Assembly (NCBI GenBank): GCA_030760725.1
Contig: JASWHV010000008.1
Span: 45,766,057 to 45,830,056, forward strand
Reading direction: 5' to 3'
Length of the DNA stretch: 64,000 nucleotides
DNA from: Neostapfia colusana
Taxonomy: Eukaryota > Streptophyta > Magnoliopsida > Poales > Poaceae
Position 1 is the stretch's first letter. The number at the start of each line of letters is the position of its first letter. The translations under genes were made by a program, and so were the position numbers. Of this stretch, positions 1-12,496 are shown one piece after another. The notes beneath the pieces were generated by a model. That model saw only the letters and a program-made list of their open reading frames with translations, did no database searches and was not told where the DNA came from.

Positions 1-130
1 AGCACACATAGGTCTCACAATATCCCCATTGATGAATGCATTGGCAACACCACTTAAAATCCGAACATTGGCTTATTCGCATGAAAAGTTTTGAAAACAA
101 AAAATGAGAAAGAGATTTCGAAACAAAAAC

Positions 131-268
131 TTCTCCCCCTATACATATTTCCCCCCCTTTGTAGATCAGAAACAAAATGAGAAGAAAAACAAAAATTCGC
201 CCCCTGAGAAGAATAATGCCAAAACACTTTCGAATCGTGCAATGTGTGATCAATTTCTCCCCCTTTGA
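131..268 (-). promoter_or_regulatory. Array of polypurine-tract-like runs upstream of the copia 3' LTR
   Basis: On the minus strand the G-rich runs lie at about 131-140, 151-161, 197-206 and 255-268 (one reads TCAAAGGGGGAGAA). A further purine run follows pol at 1041-1053, and a weak one (CAATGGGGATATT) lies at about 21-33, close to the expected LTR start. Polypurine tracts prime plus-strand DNA synthesis. Sireviruses are known for multiplied tracts in this region. The exact LTR boundary cannot be fixed here. Confidence 0.55.
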
Positions 269-1100
269 CAATGTATTCAGCAAGATTCAAAAGAGAAATT
301 TTAATTGTTATGAGCATATTTATAACATATACATATAAAACAAAGCTCATCCAAGCCATACTATCAAGTAATTTACACTATCACATCAATCAGATACATA
401 AAGTAGTGTAAGCCATGCTAGAGATCAAGTGTAATTTTTCAATTTAAGCAAGTCATGATCTCAAAATCTTAACTATGTCAAGATCTTAAAGCATGACACT
501 TGTTGCTGCATTTTAATTTTTTTCAAAGCACAAAGTCAGATCATATGACATTTGCAAGAGATTATATGCCGCATCAGCCTTATTCTAACCAACCAAGCCA
601 AGCCTATGTAATTTGGCAATTAGAAGCTTAAGGACATGGTTTTAGTCATACACAACTTCTTCCAAGTTCATATCTAAGTGCAATGATAAGCCATCTCAAA
701 AGAAGAAATGCGATGCATGCATATTCTCTTGATCGTTTTCTCAATTTTTCATTTGAAAATAAAAGCTCAACATGTGAATAGTTGATTGATTATTTTTTCA
801 TTATTAAAAGCAATTGTGAGCATGCAACAAGTTTAAAAACAGCAAGAAAGTTCCATCATGACCATATTTAGAGTAAATAATTATTCCAATTACTAGTCAT
901 GGCAAAAACTACAAAATGTATAACATGAGTAATGTAGTAAGAACTTTCAGCATAAAAAAAGAATCACAAAGTCATATATGTATGAAATACTATGCTCATA
1001 TTATTTTAACTTCAGATTCACAAATAGACTTCCCAAGTTTCAAAACTCTCCCTCAATTTAAGCCATGAGGATGCATAACCCCTATTTCACTACGAATGAA
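269..1100 (-). other. Noncoding 3' region of the copia element
   Basis: AT-rich sequence between the end of pol and the polypurine array. I see no convincing ORF or structured repeat in it. A long noncoding 3' tail is usual for Sirevirus-type elements; some members have an envelope-like ORF here, but none is recognisable in this copy. Confidence 0.5.
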
Positions 1101-4100
1101 TCAAAAACGAGTGAAATCCAAAGGTTTTGTAAAAATGTCAGCCAATTGTTGTTCGGTATCTACATGGTGAAGCACAATGTTTCCTTTTTCAACATTATCA
1201 CGGAGAAAGTGATACCTAATGTCAATGGGCTTTGTTCTCGAATGTTGCACGGGGTTTTTAGCAATGCAAATGGCACTAGTGTTATCACAAAATAGTAGAA
1301 CACTATTTAGATCAACCCCAAAGTCCTTAAGTGTTTGAACAATCCAAAGAAATTGTGAGCAAGCGCTAGCAGCAGCTACATATTAAGATTCAGCTGTGGA
1401 TTGTGCAACTGAATTTTGTTTTCTAGAGGACCAAGCAACAAGTGAATTACCAAGAAAATGACAAGCACTCAAAGTACTTTTCCTATCAATTCTGCAACCC
1501 CCAAAATCAGCATCCGAAAAAGATTTCAATGTAACGGTTGAGGAAGAAGGAAGAAAATCCCAAGTTCTTGAGTTCCATGTGAGTACCTGAGAACTCTTTT
1601 GATGGCTTGACGATGTGAAGCACGTGGGGAAGCTTGAAATCGTGCACAAAGACATACGCTTAATTGTATATCCGGTCTTGATGCCGTGAGGTACAAAAGT
1701 GATCCAATCATACTTCTATATTCTTTTTGATCCATGGGATCATCATCTTCATCAAGTGCAAGTGTCATTGCTGTACCCATTGGTGTCTGAAGAGACTTGC
1801 TTTTGTCCATGTTGAAGCGGTTAAGAAGGTCTCTTGTATACTTTGTCCGATGCACAAAAGTACCCTCCTTGGTTTGCTTGATTTGCAGCCCCAAAAAGAA
1901 TGTGATTTCTGCCATCATACTCATCTCAAATTCTGAACTCATAATAGCTGAAAATTTAAGATCATGAGAAGCACAACCAAAGATAATATCATCCACATAC
2001 ACTTGAATGAATAATGAGTCATTGCCATGCTTAAGCACAAAAAGAGTTTTATCAACCTTGCCCATGGTAAACCCCTTTTCAGTAAGAATGTTTTTAACCT
2101 ATCATACCATGCTCTAGGGGCTTGTTTAAGACCATACAAGGCTTTGGACAGTTTGTAAACATGATTAGGAAAATTTGGATTTTCAAAACCCGGTGGTTGC
2201 TTGACATAAACCTCCTCATCTATGTAGCCATTAAGAAAAGCACTTTTAACATCCATTTGATATAACTTGAAACCTTTAGATGCAGCAAATGCAAACAAAA
2301 TTCTTATGGCTTCTAATCTAGCAACAGGAGCAAAAGTTTCATCAAAATCTAGTACTTCAATTTGTGTGAAACCATGAACAACCAACCTAGCCTTATTCCT
2401 AACAACAACCCCATCCCCACTTTGTTTATTTTTAAACACCCATTTAGTTCCGATTAGAGTGTGACCTTGAGATGGAGGTACAAGTTTCCAAACATTATTT
2501 CTTTCAATATTTTCTAACTCTTCTTGCATGGCAATAATCCAAGATTCATTAGTGAGTGTGTGTGATATATCGTTGGGTTCAAAAGAAGCAACAAATGCAG
2601 AATGAGCATGAGAGTTTGGATCACAAAACCAGGACCGTGTGACTCGTTCGTGCAAGCTTCCAATCATTTGTTGTGGAGGATGACTTTTGAGGACCCAGAG
2701 GGGAGTAGACAATTCACAAGCTCCTTCTTCTTCATGTTCATCACAAATTGAATAACTTGTGACTTGAGGATGATCTAGACCAGCAATGGTGGTCGTCGGT
2801 GCTGGTTATGGATCAAAATCAGGAGCTGGAACAATGTCATTAGCTCCTGAATTTTTGGGCACCAGCATCACTTCTTCATCTTCTTCGATGAAAATACTCT
2901 CCCCTGCAGATATGGGTCTGGTCCTGCAATATTAGAGCTAGTACCTGGGCTAGCTTCATCAAAGAAACCTCACAAGTCTCCACAATTTTGTTAGTGTCAT
3001 GTAAAAGCACACGATAGCCTCTAGTATGAGATGGGTAACCAAGAAACATGCCATCAACGGATCTAGTTTCAAATTTATCAAGATTACCATGTTTCTTAAC
3101 AAAGCATTTGCTTTCAAAGACCCAAAAGTGTGTGACACTAGGCCTATGTCCAAACCGAAGTTCATATGGTGTTTTACCCAGCTTAGCATGCAAAAAACAC
3201 GATTTGATACATAACAAGCAGATGCAATTACATCAGACCAAAATTTTCTAGGAGTTTGATATTCATCAAGCATAGTCCTAGCCATTTCAACTAAGGTTCT
3301 GTTCTTTCTCTCTACAACACCGTTTTGTTGAGGTACATATGGTGAAGAAAATTAATGATCTATTCCATTTTCAGCACAAAAGTGATCAAACGATTGATTT
3401 TTAAATTTGGTTCCGTTATCACTTCTAATTGCTTTTAAAGATCCTAGGTGATAAATTGATAAACTAAGAAATAAGGTTCTAAAGTGACTAAAAGTTTCAT
3501 TCTTAGATGCCATAAAATAAACCCAATAGTATCTAGAATAGTCATCAACAATCACAAGAACATACCATTTAGCTCCGAAAGATTGAACACGTGAAGGTCC
3601 TACGGTGTCAAGGTGCAAAAGTTGACCCGGTTCAGTTGTCATGGTCATTGTGAGAGGAGCATGTGAACCTGCAACCATCTTAGCATGTCTACAAGAAGAG
3701 CACACAATTTATTTGTCCCCTTTAAGCTTAGGCAGACCACGTATGCGATCAAAAGCACTAACACATGTGAGATGATCAAAGCCTACGTGACCAAGTCTAC
3801 GATGCCAATAATGTAAGTCTTTTGAATGATTAGCAACTAGACATCTATGCTTAGAGGATGACATATCAAAATCATCTTTAAAAACTCTTCCAAACCGAGA
3901 CATATTAAAAATGCGCTCACTATTTGAATCTACAACCTTGCAACAATTTTTAGTGAAAATAATTTCCAGATTTTCATCTAGCAATTGTGAAACAGAAAGC
4001 AAGTTGTATTTCAAATTTTTAACAAGTGCCACATCTTTTAAAGTGTAGTGATTATTTACTCTAACCGAACCCTTAGCAATTAGGAGTTGAAGAATTATCG

Positions 4101-4215
4101 GCAAAAGTAACATTTTCTACATGTGACACAAAAGAGAGGGAGGAGAACCATTCTTTGTTACCAGTCATGTGGCGTGAGCATACTGAATCCAAAAATCAAA
4201 TGTTCTCCTTCCTCA
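1101..4215 (-). pseudogene. copia pol polyprotein, decayed
   Basis: The protease region (about 4140-4210) reads LDSVCSRHMTGN, so the usual catalytic DSG has become DSV. The gag-pre-integrase zinc finger (WHRRLGH ... CSSC) lies at 3650-3830. The integrase core has VDDYS and RSDNGTKF (3380-3600) and continues to about 2880 through a frame change near 3200. RT contains the YVDD box at about 1990 and the closing LTASRPDI motif near 1680. RNase H has DADFGG and ends with ADIFTKPL before TGA at 1101-1103. Lesions include in-frame stops at 3706-3708, 3352-3354 and 1383-1385 and frame changes near 3200, 2080 and 1600. Upstream gag is absent, so it cannot give a functional polyprotein. Confidence 0.85.
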
Positions 4216-4247
4216 AGCGTGTTACCTACATAGAAGTTGTATGGGAC

Positions 4248-7200
4248 AACCATTGCATTACATAGAAAACCAACTAAAATTTACAAAGTAGTACAAGACT
4301 TCAGTTACAAACTAGTATTTTGATTACAACAGAGGAAGCTAAGTTTATACAACTCACACCCATCTACCTAGCAAAAGTCGGTTCCCAGCCCTAGGGGCAA
4401 CCCACACTAGCTGCACTCCTCAGCTCAGCGTTGCGTGTACGGCTTCCACTCAGCCGTGGTCCCCGATGGAGGGTAGCCCTCACCGGTGGACTTGTACCCC
4501 GAGTCCGTGGGATACTCCTCACCTGAAAAACACTTATAGCAGCAACCGTGAGCACGATGGCTCAACAAAACTTAACTGACTCACCTACACATGAAACTCT
4601 ATATGCAGGTTATAACAAATATAGAATGGCATGTTGCAGCAAAAGACACTCCTACATGTTCATCCTTTAATCATCTTTTAGCCACACGTTAACAGTTCAT
4701 GAAATCTGAAATTTGGTGAACAGTATTTGGTGGCACACATGTAGCAATACAATTTAATCATATCAGCAATATTAAATCATACCATTTCATATATTAACCT
4801 ACGTCACGACGCAGTGAACAAGCGGTACTCATCACCGTGAGGGACGGCAAATCGACTCGATAAACACCTGCAGGGATACCTGAATAGCACGTCATGTACG
4901 CCCACCAGTGGAGCTGCACAGCACGCTCACTCGATGTCGTACGGGACAACCATTCACCCAACAGCCCAAACGTCGAACCGGTCGCACCGAAACGGACAGG
5001 AGGTTCCCAACACAGATCATCTATCTATGCCCGTTAGCAGATTTCCATCTTGCCGCCCTCAACTTACACCTATAAATCGGTGCGTTATGCCTCGACGCCC
5101 GGAGGTTTAGGTTACATCGGTTTATCGGGGCTCATATATCCGATATGCCTTCGGTACGTTCAATACTTGTTCACAGGGGCCGCACACGGATTGGTCCTCA
5201 ATCGACATGGACAGAGCTGTGCCCACAAGACTTCCTCTTGCTGCGCCCTAGCCCCTGCCTAGTCTCATTTTCATACTAAAGTGATCTGACATCACTCGAA
5301 CCAATCCCGTGTGTCCCGACTCCTACACTCACGAGTAGATTCCAACTACTCGACTTGTACCGAAGTTCTATGAACATTAAGCATAGCCTGTCTACTCGAG
5401 GACTTAGATACTACCCTCACTCTTGTCGGAAAATTCTGGTTCTGCACTTGGGTTTCATCCATCCTACACCTAATGCACATACATAACTCATACTAAGTAT
5501 ATATAAAACAAAACTTTGTAAAATTGGTTAATGCAAACTGGTGTTTGCCTTGTTGCTGCTGGTCAGAGGTTAGGGCTTCGTCCGGAAGAAGAAAGTCCAG
5601 CACTTCCGGAGTTTCTTCGCCTTCAGCGACTACATTTAAGCAATATACTACATGTCAATTTAAATGCAATATTTTAAATTGAATATGTAAAGACCAAAAC
5701 TCTAGCTAGCCCTTCCTTTTGGCTCTGAAATTTTTATGGTGGCTTGGTAGGGTCCTAACCAGAGTCTTGACCAAGTTTCATTTGAAACACAGTTCATTTG
5801 AGCTCTGTACAAATAAAAACCTATTTGGTCATTAGTAGAGCCTCTAAGGATTTCCAAGGATTATCATGGATCTAACCATTACTTTATGGAAACTAGAAGT
5901 TGAAATGGTTATAATGGAAGTGGTTTCATGTAATTTGAATCATTCTAGATGAATTTATGCCCTAAACAAGATTTGAGAAAATCTGAAAAATGTTTCTGTA
6001 CATTTTTCTATTTTCTCAGGGCAGTTCACTTAATCACACCAAAAGGAGGACTAAATAAACTTCGATGGATCTGAAATTTTTACTGTGACCCAAGGATTTT
6101 CAAATCAACATCCTAGCCAAATTTCAAAATTTTCCATAAAAGAATTCTCCAGATAAAATTTCCAAAAGTTTAAATTTGGTTAACTGAATTCGGAGCTTCC
6201 TAGCAAAAGTTATAGCTAGTTGAAATTTGAACCAAATTCTGAAATTCAAATAAAAGTTTAAACCAGCTGATGGGGTCCCAGGCTACGTGTCAGCACCACA
6301 GCCACACCACACGGGGGTCTGCAGAGTCTCCCACGTAGTCACACGAAATCCCGGCGCCACAATAGATCCAGCGCTGTTTTAACAGAGGCCGACACGTGGG
6401 GCCCGCAGAGCTTTGTCTACCTCGCGCTCCAGCGGCTCACCGCCGCCACCTTCATGGGAGAGCTCACCGCCGGGCGTTCTGCTGCCCGACCTTCGACGAA
6501 ACTCACCGCCTGTGCACGTTTCCGCCTGAGGAACACGTTAATGCAATCACCGGAGCTCGGCGATGGCAGGAACAGTGCTCGCGACGGTGACAGCGGCCGG
6601 GAGCTCATCGGCAACGTCGAACTCGGTGTTCTCTACACCTTTTTCGACGCGGTTTGCTCGGAGAGCTCCGCTGATACCTGCTGATCACGGATATGAGCAC
6701 TGATCCTCGTGAAAACGGCTGCAACTAGGACCTCACCGTCGACCTAGGGCTAAAACGGGGGTAACTAAGAAAATTTCGAAGAACAGCACCCCTAGTCTAT
6801 GGTTTTCGCCGGTTTTTGATCCAAGGTGGCCATGGACAAGTGCAGCACGTATGTGTAGCTCAGAATCTTCTGTGGTGGACTAACCATTACGAATTTCGGA
6901 GTTTTGAAATATTCGGTTCTTTGAACACCGAATGGATAACCAGACAAATTCTACCCCGCCAAAGCATGAGAGGAGGAGCGGTCGGCATGAGCGTGTTAAG
7001 CACCATGGAGTGGACCTTTTTCGTGTAGCTCGTTGGGCACGAAACGGCTTCTAGCTCTCGGACGCCGGGGAGCAGAGGGGTTTGGCGCTGGTGCGAGTTT
7101 CGGTTTCAGTGCGCGAGGGAGACGGTGGAGAAGGAAGTGAAGATTCACGTGGCCCAGCGTGCTGATCACGTGCTCCACTCGGCGTTTCCCTCGAGCAGGA

Positions 7201-7913
7201 GGTGGCGACAGCAGAGGCGGTCGGGCGCCGGCACTTGGGACGTGGCGCGCTGCTGCCGAGTGAAAACCGGTTAAGCTTCGGGTTTAAGTCTACTGACTAG
7301 TGGGCCCCTCGCATCTAATTCTTTTCTGTTTTTAGTTTCTGTTTTCACTGAAAAGATCCCAGCTACTCACAATTTAATGAAAGACTTAGCCATCAAGTTA
7401 TGGTTTGAATTCTCAACTGAAATTGGTTTGGCTAAATTTGCTACCTATTTGAATTTGAAATTCAAATTCAGTTTTGAATTAATGCAAATTTAGCTCCCGA
7501 CAAGATGAACTCCAATGAGGATGAAAATTGGTGGACTAACTCAGAAAATGTGATGAGTTTGAATATGAATTCAACTTTTGAATTCAAGTGATGAAAGTGG
7601 CTGCAATTTGAATTTGCATTCAAATTGGCCCCTTTTTCAAATGTCTCCCAAAACGCCTCAAAAAGTCTAGGATTTGTTTGCAACTTGGCCTGAGCCTTCC
7701 CAAGAGTATTTAAGGTCTAGGGTGAGCTCAACCTTTCTTGTTAATGTGCATGACCCCTACTTTTTTTAAGTTTAGGGATTTCCCCTCTAATCACCCTCTT
7801 GATGGTGTTTACTTGCTCTTATCAAAAGTTCAAGAGCTATCCACCAAATGAACTGTGGTGTGGTGATGTGATGAAATAAACACTTTTGCAAGTCCATTTC
7901 TTGGGCTTTTACA
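4248..7913 (-). repeat. Element A 3' LTR (outer end truncated)
   Basis: Aligns with 14554-18288. It lacks the terminal 82 bp corresponding to 14472-14553 and has an internal deletion of roughly 90 bp near 6170 relative to the 5' LTR. The inner end at 7913 is exact (TTTTACA followed by the polypurine tract). Inside, 4343-4350 is a TATA-like run, 5332-5352 the CGAGTAG dyad, about 6290-7270 a GC-rich block and about 7320-7700 an AT-rich block. Short open frames in the GC-rich block exist on both strands and are not genes. Confidence 0.9.
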
Positions 7914-7948
7914 TCCCTCCCCCCTTAAAAGAATCTTGTCCCAAGATT
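7914..7948 (-). promoter_or_regulatory. Polypurine tract and adjoining palindrome of element A
   Basis: In element orientation a conserved imperfect palindrome (TCTTGGGACAAGA, at about 7933-7946) is followed by TAAGGGGGGAGGGA and then the LTR start TGTAAAAG. The tract primes plus-strand DNA synthesis. The same arrangement recurs in C, D and E. Confidence 0.85.
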
Positions 7949-7979
7949 ATAAAAGAAGAGACGACGATGTAAGAGGAGA

Positions 7980-10900
7980 TTATCCGTGATGAGATGCCAT
8001 GAAATCCGGGTAGTTTGAGCGAAGGGATTCCTCGCTGTCCCACGTTGCTTCTTCGGCGGTGTGATTACTCCACAGTATCTTGTAGAACCACAGCGTGCGG
8101 CTACGTGTGGTTTGAGCCTTCTCATCAATAATTGCCACCGGATATTCAGCATACGTCAAATCCGGTTGCAGTTCGCCAATGTCTTCAGTGGGAACAGCAG
8201 CGGTACACTTCAGACATTTTCGTAGTTGTGAAACATGGAAAACGTCGTGAACACCAGCGAGAGATGCCGGTAGCTCCAGTCTATACGCCACTGGTCCACA
8301 CTTCTCGGTGATAGCATAGGGCCCAATAAATTGGGGAGCGAACTTCCCCTTCACGCCAAATCGGTGCATACCTTTCATCAGAGATACACGGAGGTACACG
8401 TGTTCCCCGACGTCAAAGTGCAGCGGCCTACGCCTGTTATCATCGTAGCTTTTCTGCCGGGATTGAGCGGCCTTCAAGTTGGCTTGAATCATCCGAACGC
8501 GCTCTTCAGCGTCGTTCACCACATCAACCCCGAATCTGACCCTTTCACCGGACTCGCACCAGTTCAATGGGGTGCGGCATTTTTGACCGTAGAGAGCCTC
8601 ATATGGTGCCATCTTGATACTCGCTTGATAGCCATTGTTGTACGAGAATTCCGCCAATGGTAGATGATCATCCCAGTTTCTACCGTGGTGGATGTCACAC
8701 GCTCGAAACATGTCTTCTAATACTTGGTTCACCCTCTCAGTCTTTCCATCTGTCTGAGGGTGATAGGCGGAGCTTCTAATCAGCTTAGTACCCAATGCAG
8801 CGTGCAACTGCTCCCAGTAACGAGATACAAATAGTGCGCCTTGATCTGAGACTATGGTCTTGGGTACCCCATGTAAGCATAGAATCCTTGCAATGTACAA
8901 CTCCGCATACTTGCTGGCATGGCAATGTGTACGCACGGGAATGAAGTGAGCCGACTTGGTCAACCGGTCAACGATTACCCAAATGGAATCGTGCTTGTTG
9001 GGAATCAGGGGTAATCCCATGATAAAATCCATGCTCACATCTTCTCACTTCCATGCTGGAATTTTCAAGGGTTGTAGCAGCCCTGATTTTCTCATATGAT
9101 CCGCTTTCACTCATCTACACGTATCACACTCGGATACGTACTTAGCCACTTCCTGCTTCATCCGTGTCCACCAAAATCTCTTTTTCAAATCTTGGTACAT
9201 TTTGTTGCTGCCCGGATAAATGGAGAATTTAGACAAGTGAGCTTCATCAAGGATCTTTTTCCTCAGCTCCATATTCCGGGGTACGACTATGCGGTCGTTG
9301 AACCACAGCGTCCCCTCATCATCTTTCCCGAAACATTTGATTTCCCCGTTGTCTATCCGTCTCCGGAAATGTGCCATACCCTTGTCAACTTTCTGAGCTG
9401 AAATGATGTCTTTCCTAATGATAGGGATGAGGGCAAGGTTGTAGAGTGATCCATAAGGAACCAAGTACAAACTTGGCTCATCCTCTTCCACCGGTGTAAT
9501 GGTGAGGTTATGGATATGCGATTTCCGACTCAGCGCGTCGGCAACCACGTTTGCCTTGCCGGGGTGGTAATGAATCTCAATCTTGTAATCTTTGATTAGT
9601 TCTAACCACCTCCTTGGCCTCATATTCAGATCCTTCTGGGTGAAGATATACTTCAAGATCTTGTGGTCGGTGTAGAGATGCACCAAATTCCCCAGGAGAT
9701 AGTGCGTCCACATTTTCAGCGCCAAAACCACAGCAGCGAGCTCAAGATCATGAGTCGGATAGTGCTGCTCATGGTTTCCAAGTTAGCGTGAGCCATATGC
9801 AACCACACGTCCTTCCTGCATCAACACGCAGCCGAGCCCGATACCGGACACATCACAATACACGTCGAAGGGCTTGGTTGTATCCGGTTGAGCTAAGACC
9901 GGGGCTGTTGTGAGATGCTTCACCAATGCTTGGAAAGCTCCTTCACATGCTGAGTTCCAAACATACTTTGTTCCCTTTTTCAGTAATTCTTTCATTGGCT
10001 TAGCAAGCTTGGAGCAGCTTGGAATGAATCTCCGGTAATATCCTGCTAAAACGAGGAAGCTTCTGACTTCATGACAGAATTGGGGGCTTTCCATTTCAGC
10101 ACTTGTTCAATGTTTCTTGGATCAACCGCAATGACTTCCGCTGAGATGATATGTCCCAAAAATGGCACTTGGCTGATCCAAAACTCACATTTACTGAACT
10201 TGGCATAGAGCTTATGGTCCCGCAGTCGTTGAAGAACGATCCTCAAGTGTTCGGCGTGTTCTGCTTCTGTCTTGGAGTAAACCAAGATATCATCAATGAA
10301 CACCACAACGAACTTGTACAGCTCCGGAATGAACACCGAGTTCATGAGATACATGAAATGTGCCGGAGCATTGGTGAGACCAAAAGACATGACGAGATAT
10401 TCATATAAGCCATATCTCGTCGAGAAGGCCGTCTTCGGGATATCCTCCGCACGGATTTTTATTTGATGATACCCGGAGCGAAGGTTCATCTTGGAGAACA
10501 CACTTGCACCCACAAGCTGATAAAACAGGTTGTCAATGTGGGGCAGTGGGTATTTGTTCTTGATGGTGACGGCGTTGAGCGGCCGGTAATCCACAAACAG
10601 CCTCAAGGTTTCATCCTTCTTCTTGACGAACAGCACCGAGCATCCCCAAGGCGAGGAACTCGGTCTAATGAAACCTTTGCTCAACAGATCATTGAGCTGT
10701 TCTTTCAATTTAGCCAGCTTGTTCGGAGCCATTTTATACGGTCTCCGTGAGATAGGAGTAGTCCCGGGTGCAAGCTCAGTCTTGAACTCCACATATCGCT
10801 CAGGTGGCATGCCCGGGAGATCATCCGGAAACACGTCGGGATACTCTCGGACTACAGGGATGTCATCTAGCTTGGAAGCTTCAGTAGTATAAGCGGCTGA

Positions 10901-11290
10901 AACTTTCTGGACTGGATGGTCTAGTATGAGGGACAGCGGACGGTGTAGTGGGGAGTTGAGGTGAACCATCCGTGATAAGGTTTCTAGGACAGCGCCATGG
11001 TAACTGAGCCATGACATTCCTAAGATTCCATCAATCTTATTCCCCTCAAGAATAATCATAGTGGTGGGATATATCTTCCCACGTAAGCACAGTGGTGCTT
11101 TCGGAATCATCATAGTTGCCGAAATTTTTCCTCCCGATGAGCAGATCATATAAGAGAACTCGGTTAGAAAGGCTTCCAGTTGATGCTTAACCACATATGA
11201 TGCACTTATGAAGTTGTGGGTTGCACCAGAATCAAATAAAATGATGATTGCTTGATCGTTGAGAGTGAACGTACCCGCCAGAACGTTTTC
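7980..11290 (-). pseudogene. Element A pol (protease, RT, RNase H, integrase, chromodomain-like tail), decayed
   Basis: The protease DSGATHNF motif lies at about 11220-11240. RT (about 10110-10850) carries FSKMNLRSGYH and the catalytic box FVVVFIDDILVYS. RNase H (about 9530-9900) carries VYCDVSG and LYTDHK. The integrase zinc finger (EAHLSKF ... CDTCR) is at 9110-9260 and the core with SMDF, VSDQG and YHPQTDGKTERVN at 8700-9040. The tail ends in a chromodomain-like EEATWDSEESL with the final stop at 7980. Breaks: frame change near 10070, stop after YGSR at 9783-9785, TGA at 9111-9113 and TGA just upstream of the core at about 9047. Protein domains are certain; function is lost. Confidence 0.9.
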
Positions 11291-11295
11291 TCCCT

Positions 11296-12496
11296 CTAGG
11301 GCATCCTCATTGTCGAGGTTGTGAACGCCCCCAGTTCGCTGACCAACCTTCTTGACCGGAGGTCAGCCTCGAGCACCGCCATGGTACTGGGCTTGCCTGC
11401 TGCTCTTCTGCCCCTGGGGACAGTCCTTCGAGAAATGGACCGCCTGGCCATAAAGCAAATGTAGCGAGGCGGTCCTCCCCTGATCGGCGGACGGAAACCC
11501 GGGGCGCGTTGTGGCGGTGGAAACGCCCGGGGTACTATCTGCTTCTGCTGTTGCGGTCGCAGTGGTGGCATCGGCGGTGGCTGGAAAGAACGACCCCCGA
11601 ACTGCTGAGGTCGCGCCGGTGGATGCCACTGCTGACCGGATGGTGTCCGATACACCATGCGGTATTTTTGAGGAGCTCCACCGCCACTGCTGGGTGGAGT
11701 GCTGTGCTTTCGCTGCTCAGCCACCAATTCACGCTGAGCGTCTTCTTGCATGATCGTGGAGTTGACGAGATCATTGAACGTGCGGCGATTGCATTGGACG
11801 AGATGTGTCTTCATCTCGGGGTTTAACCCCCGACAGAAATTCTCTCGCTTCTTCTCCTCAATGGAGACATAATCCGACGAAAATTGCGCCAGATGGTTGA
11901 AGGCACAGGAGTAGTCATGGGCACTCCTCCCGCCCTGCTTCAGCTCCAAGAACTCTTGGAACTTACGCTTCATTATCCCGGGAGGGATATGGTAAGCGCG
12001 GAACGCCTCCCGGAATTCTTCCTACTCCACGGCGTGGCCAGCCGGTAGTGAGGCAACATAGTTCGCCCACCACGCACCAGCGGCACCGTGAAGCTGCTGA
12101 GCCACAAAGAGAGTCTTCTGCCGCTCCGTGCATTGGAGCAGCCCGAACATGGACTCGATCATCCGCAGCCAGTTGTCGGCCTCCAGGGGTTCTGCTGCTT
12201 CAGTGAACACCGGAGGGTGCGCACTCATGAAATCCGAGTACTCCACAACATGGGCTCACGAGGCCCCCTCTCTTGACGCCCCCCATCGCCTGGGACGTAT
12301 TTTGCACGATCGTGCGGAGCAGATCGGTCTTCTCCTTACGATTACCCACCAGGGCCGCGATCACATCCGCTAGTGTAAGCGGAGGCGGCAGTGGTGGTTG
12401 TTGCTGCGGGGTGCTGTCGTAGGCATGTGGCTGGTAGTCATCACCCCCCTGCTGGATAGAGCCACCGACCTCATGCGTGGCCCGAGTGCAAACCAT
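11296..12496 (-). pseudogene. Element A gag, decayed
   Basis: The start codon at 12496 directly follows a GCAG. It gives a short basic start (MVCTRATHE), a Gln/Pro-rich stretch, then the capsid-type retrotransposon gag domain (PPVFTEAAEPLEADNW ... WWANYV ... FREAF ... YHIPP ... FLELKQG) and a Pro/Gln-rich tail. The zinc knuckle near 11440-11470 is broken by a frame change: HFSKDCP is in one frame and its first cysteine in another. Other lesions are a frame change near 12250 and an in-frame stop at 12022-12024 where related copies read Trp. Gag forms the virus-like particle and binds the element RNA. Confidence 0.85.

Larger units (their letters stand above)
1..4247 (-). mobile_element. Ty1/copia (Sirevirus-like) retrotransposon remnant
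   Basis: Read on the minus strand this carries, in order, a protease-like segment, gag-pre-integrase zinc finger, integrase, reverse transcriptase and RNase H, the copia domain order with integrase before RT. Four polypurine-tract-like runs lie in the 3' part (131-268), a hallmark reported for Sireviruses. The 5' end (gag, leader, 5' LTR) is missing because the copy is joined at about 4247 to the truncated LTR of element A. The 3' LTR probably begins at the very left edge or just outside the window. All reading frames are broken, so this is a dead copy. The copia assignment is firm; the Sirevirus sublineage is inferred from RT/RNase H wording and the tract array. Confidence 0.85.

Noticed and set aside
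54..359. 101-codon minus-strand frame at the left edge
   Set aside because: It overlaps the polypurine array and AT-rich 3' noncoding DNA of the copia element and has no domain.
6396..7178. Several open frames of 60-76 codons in the GC-rich block of the A LTR
   Set aside because: They occur on both strands, differ between LTR copies and contain no recognisable domain; they reflect GC-rich composition.
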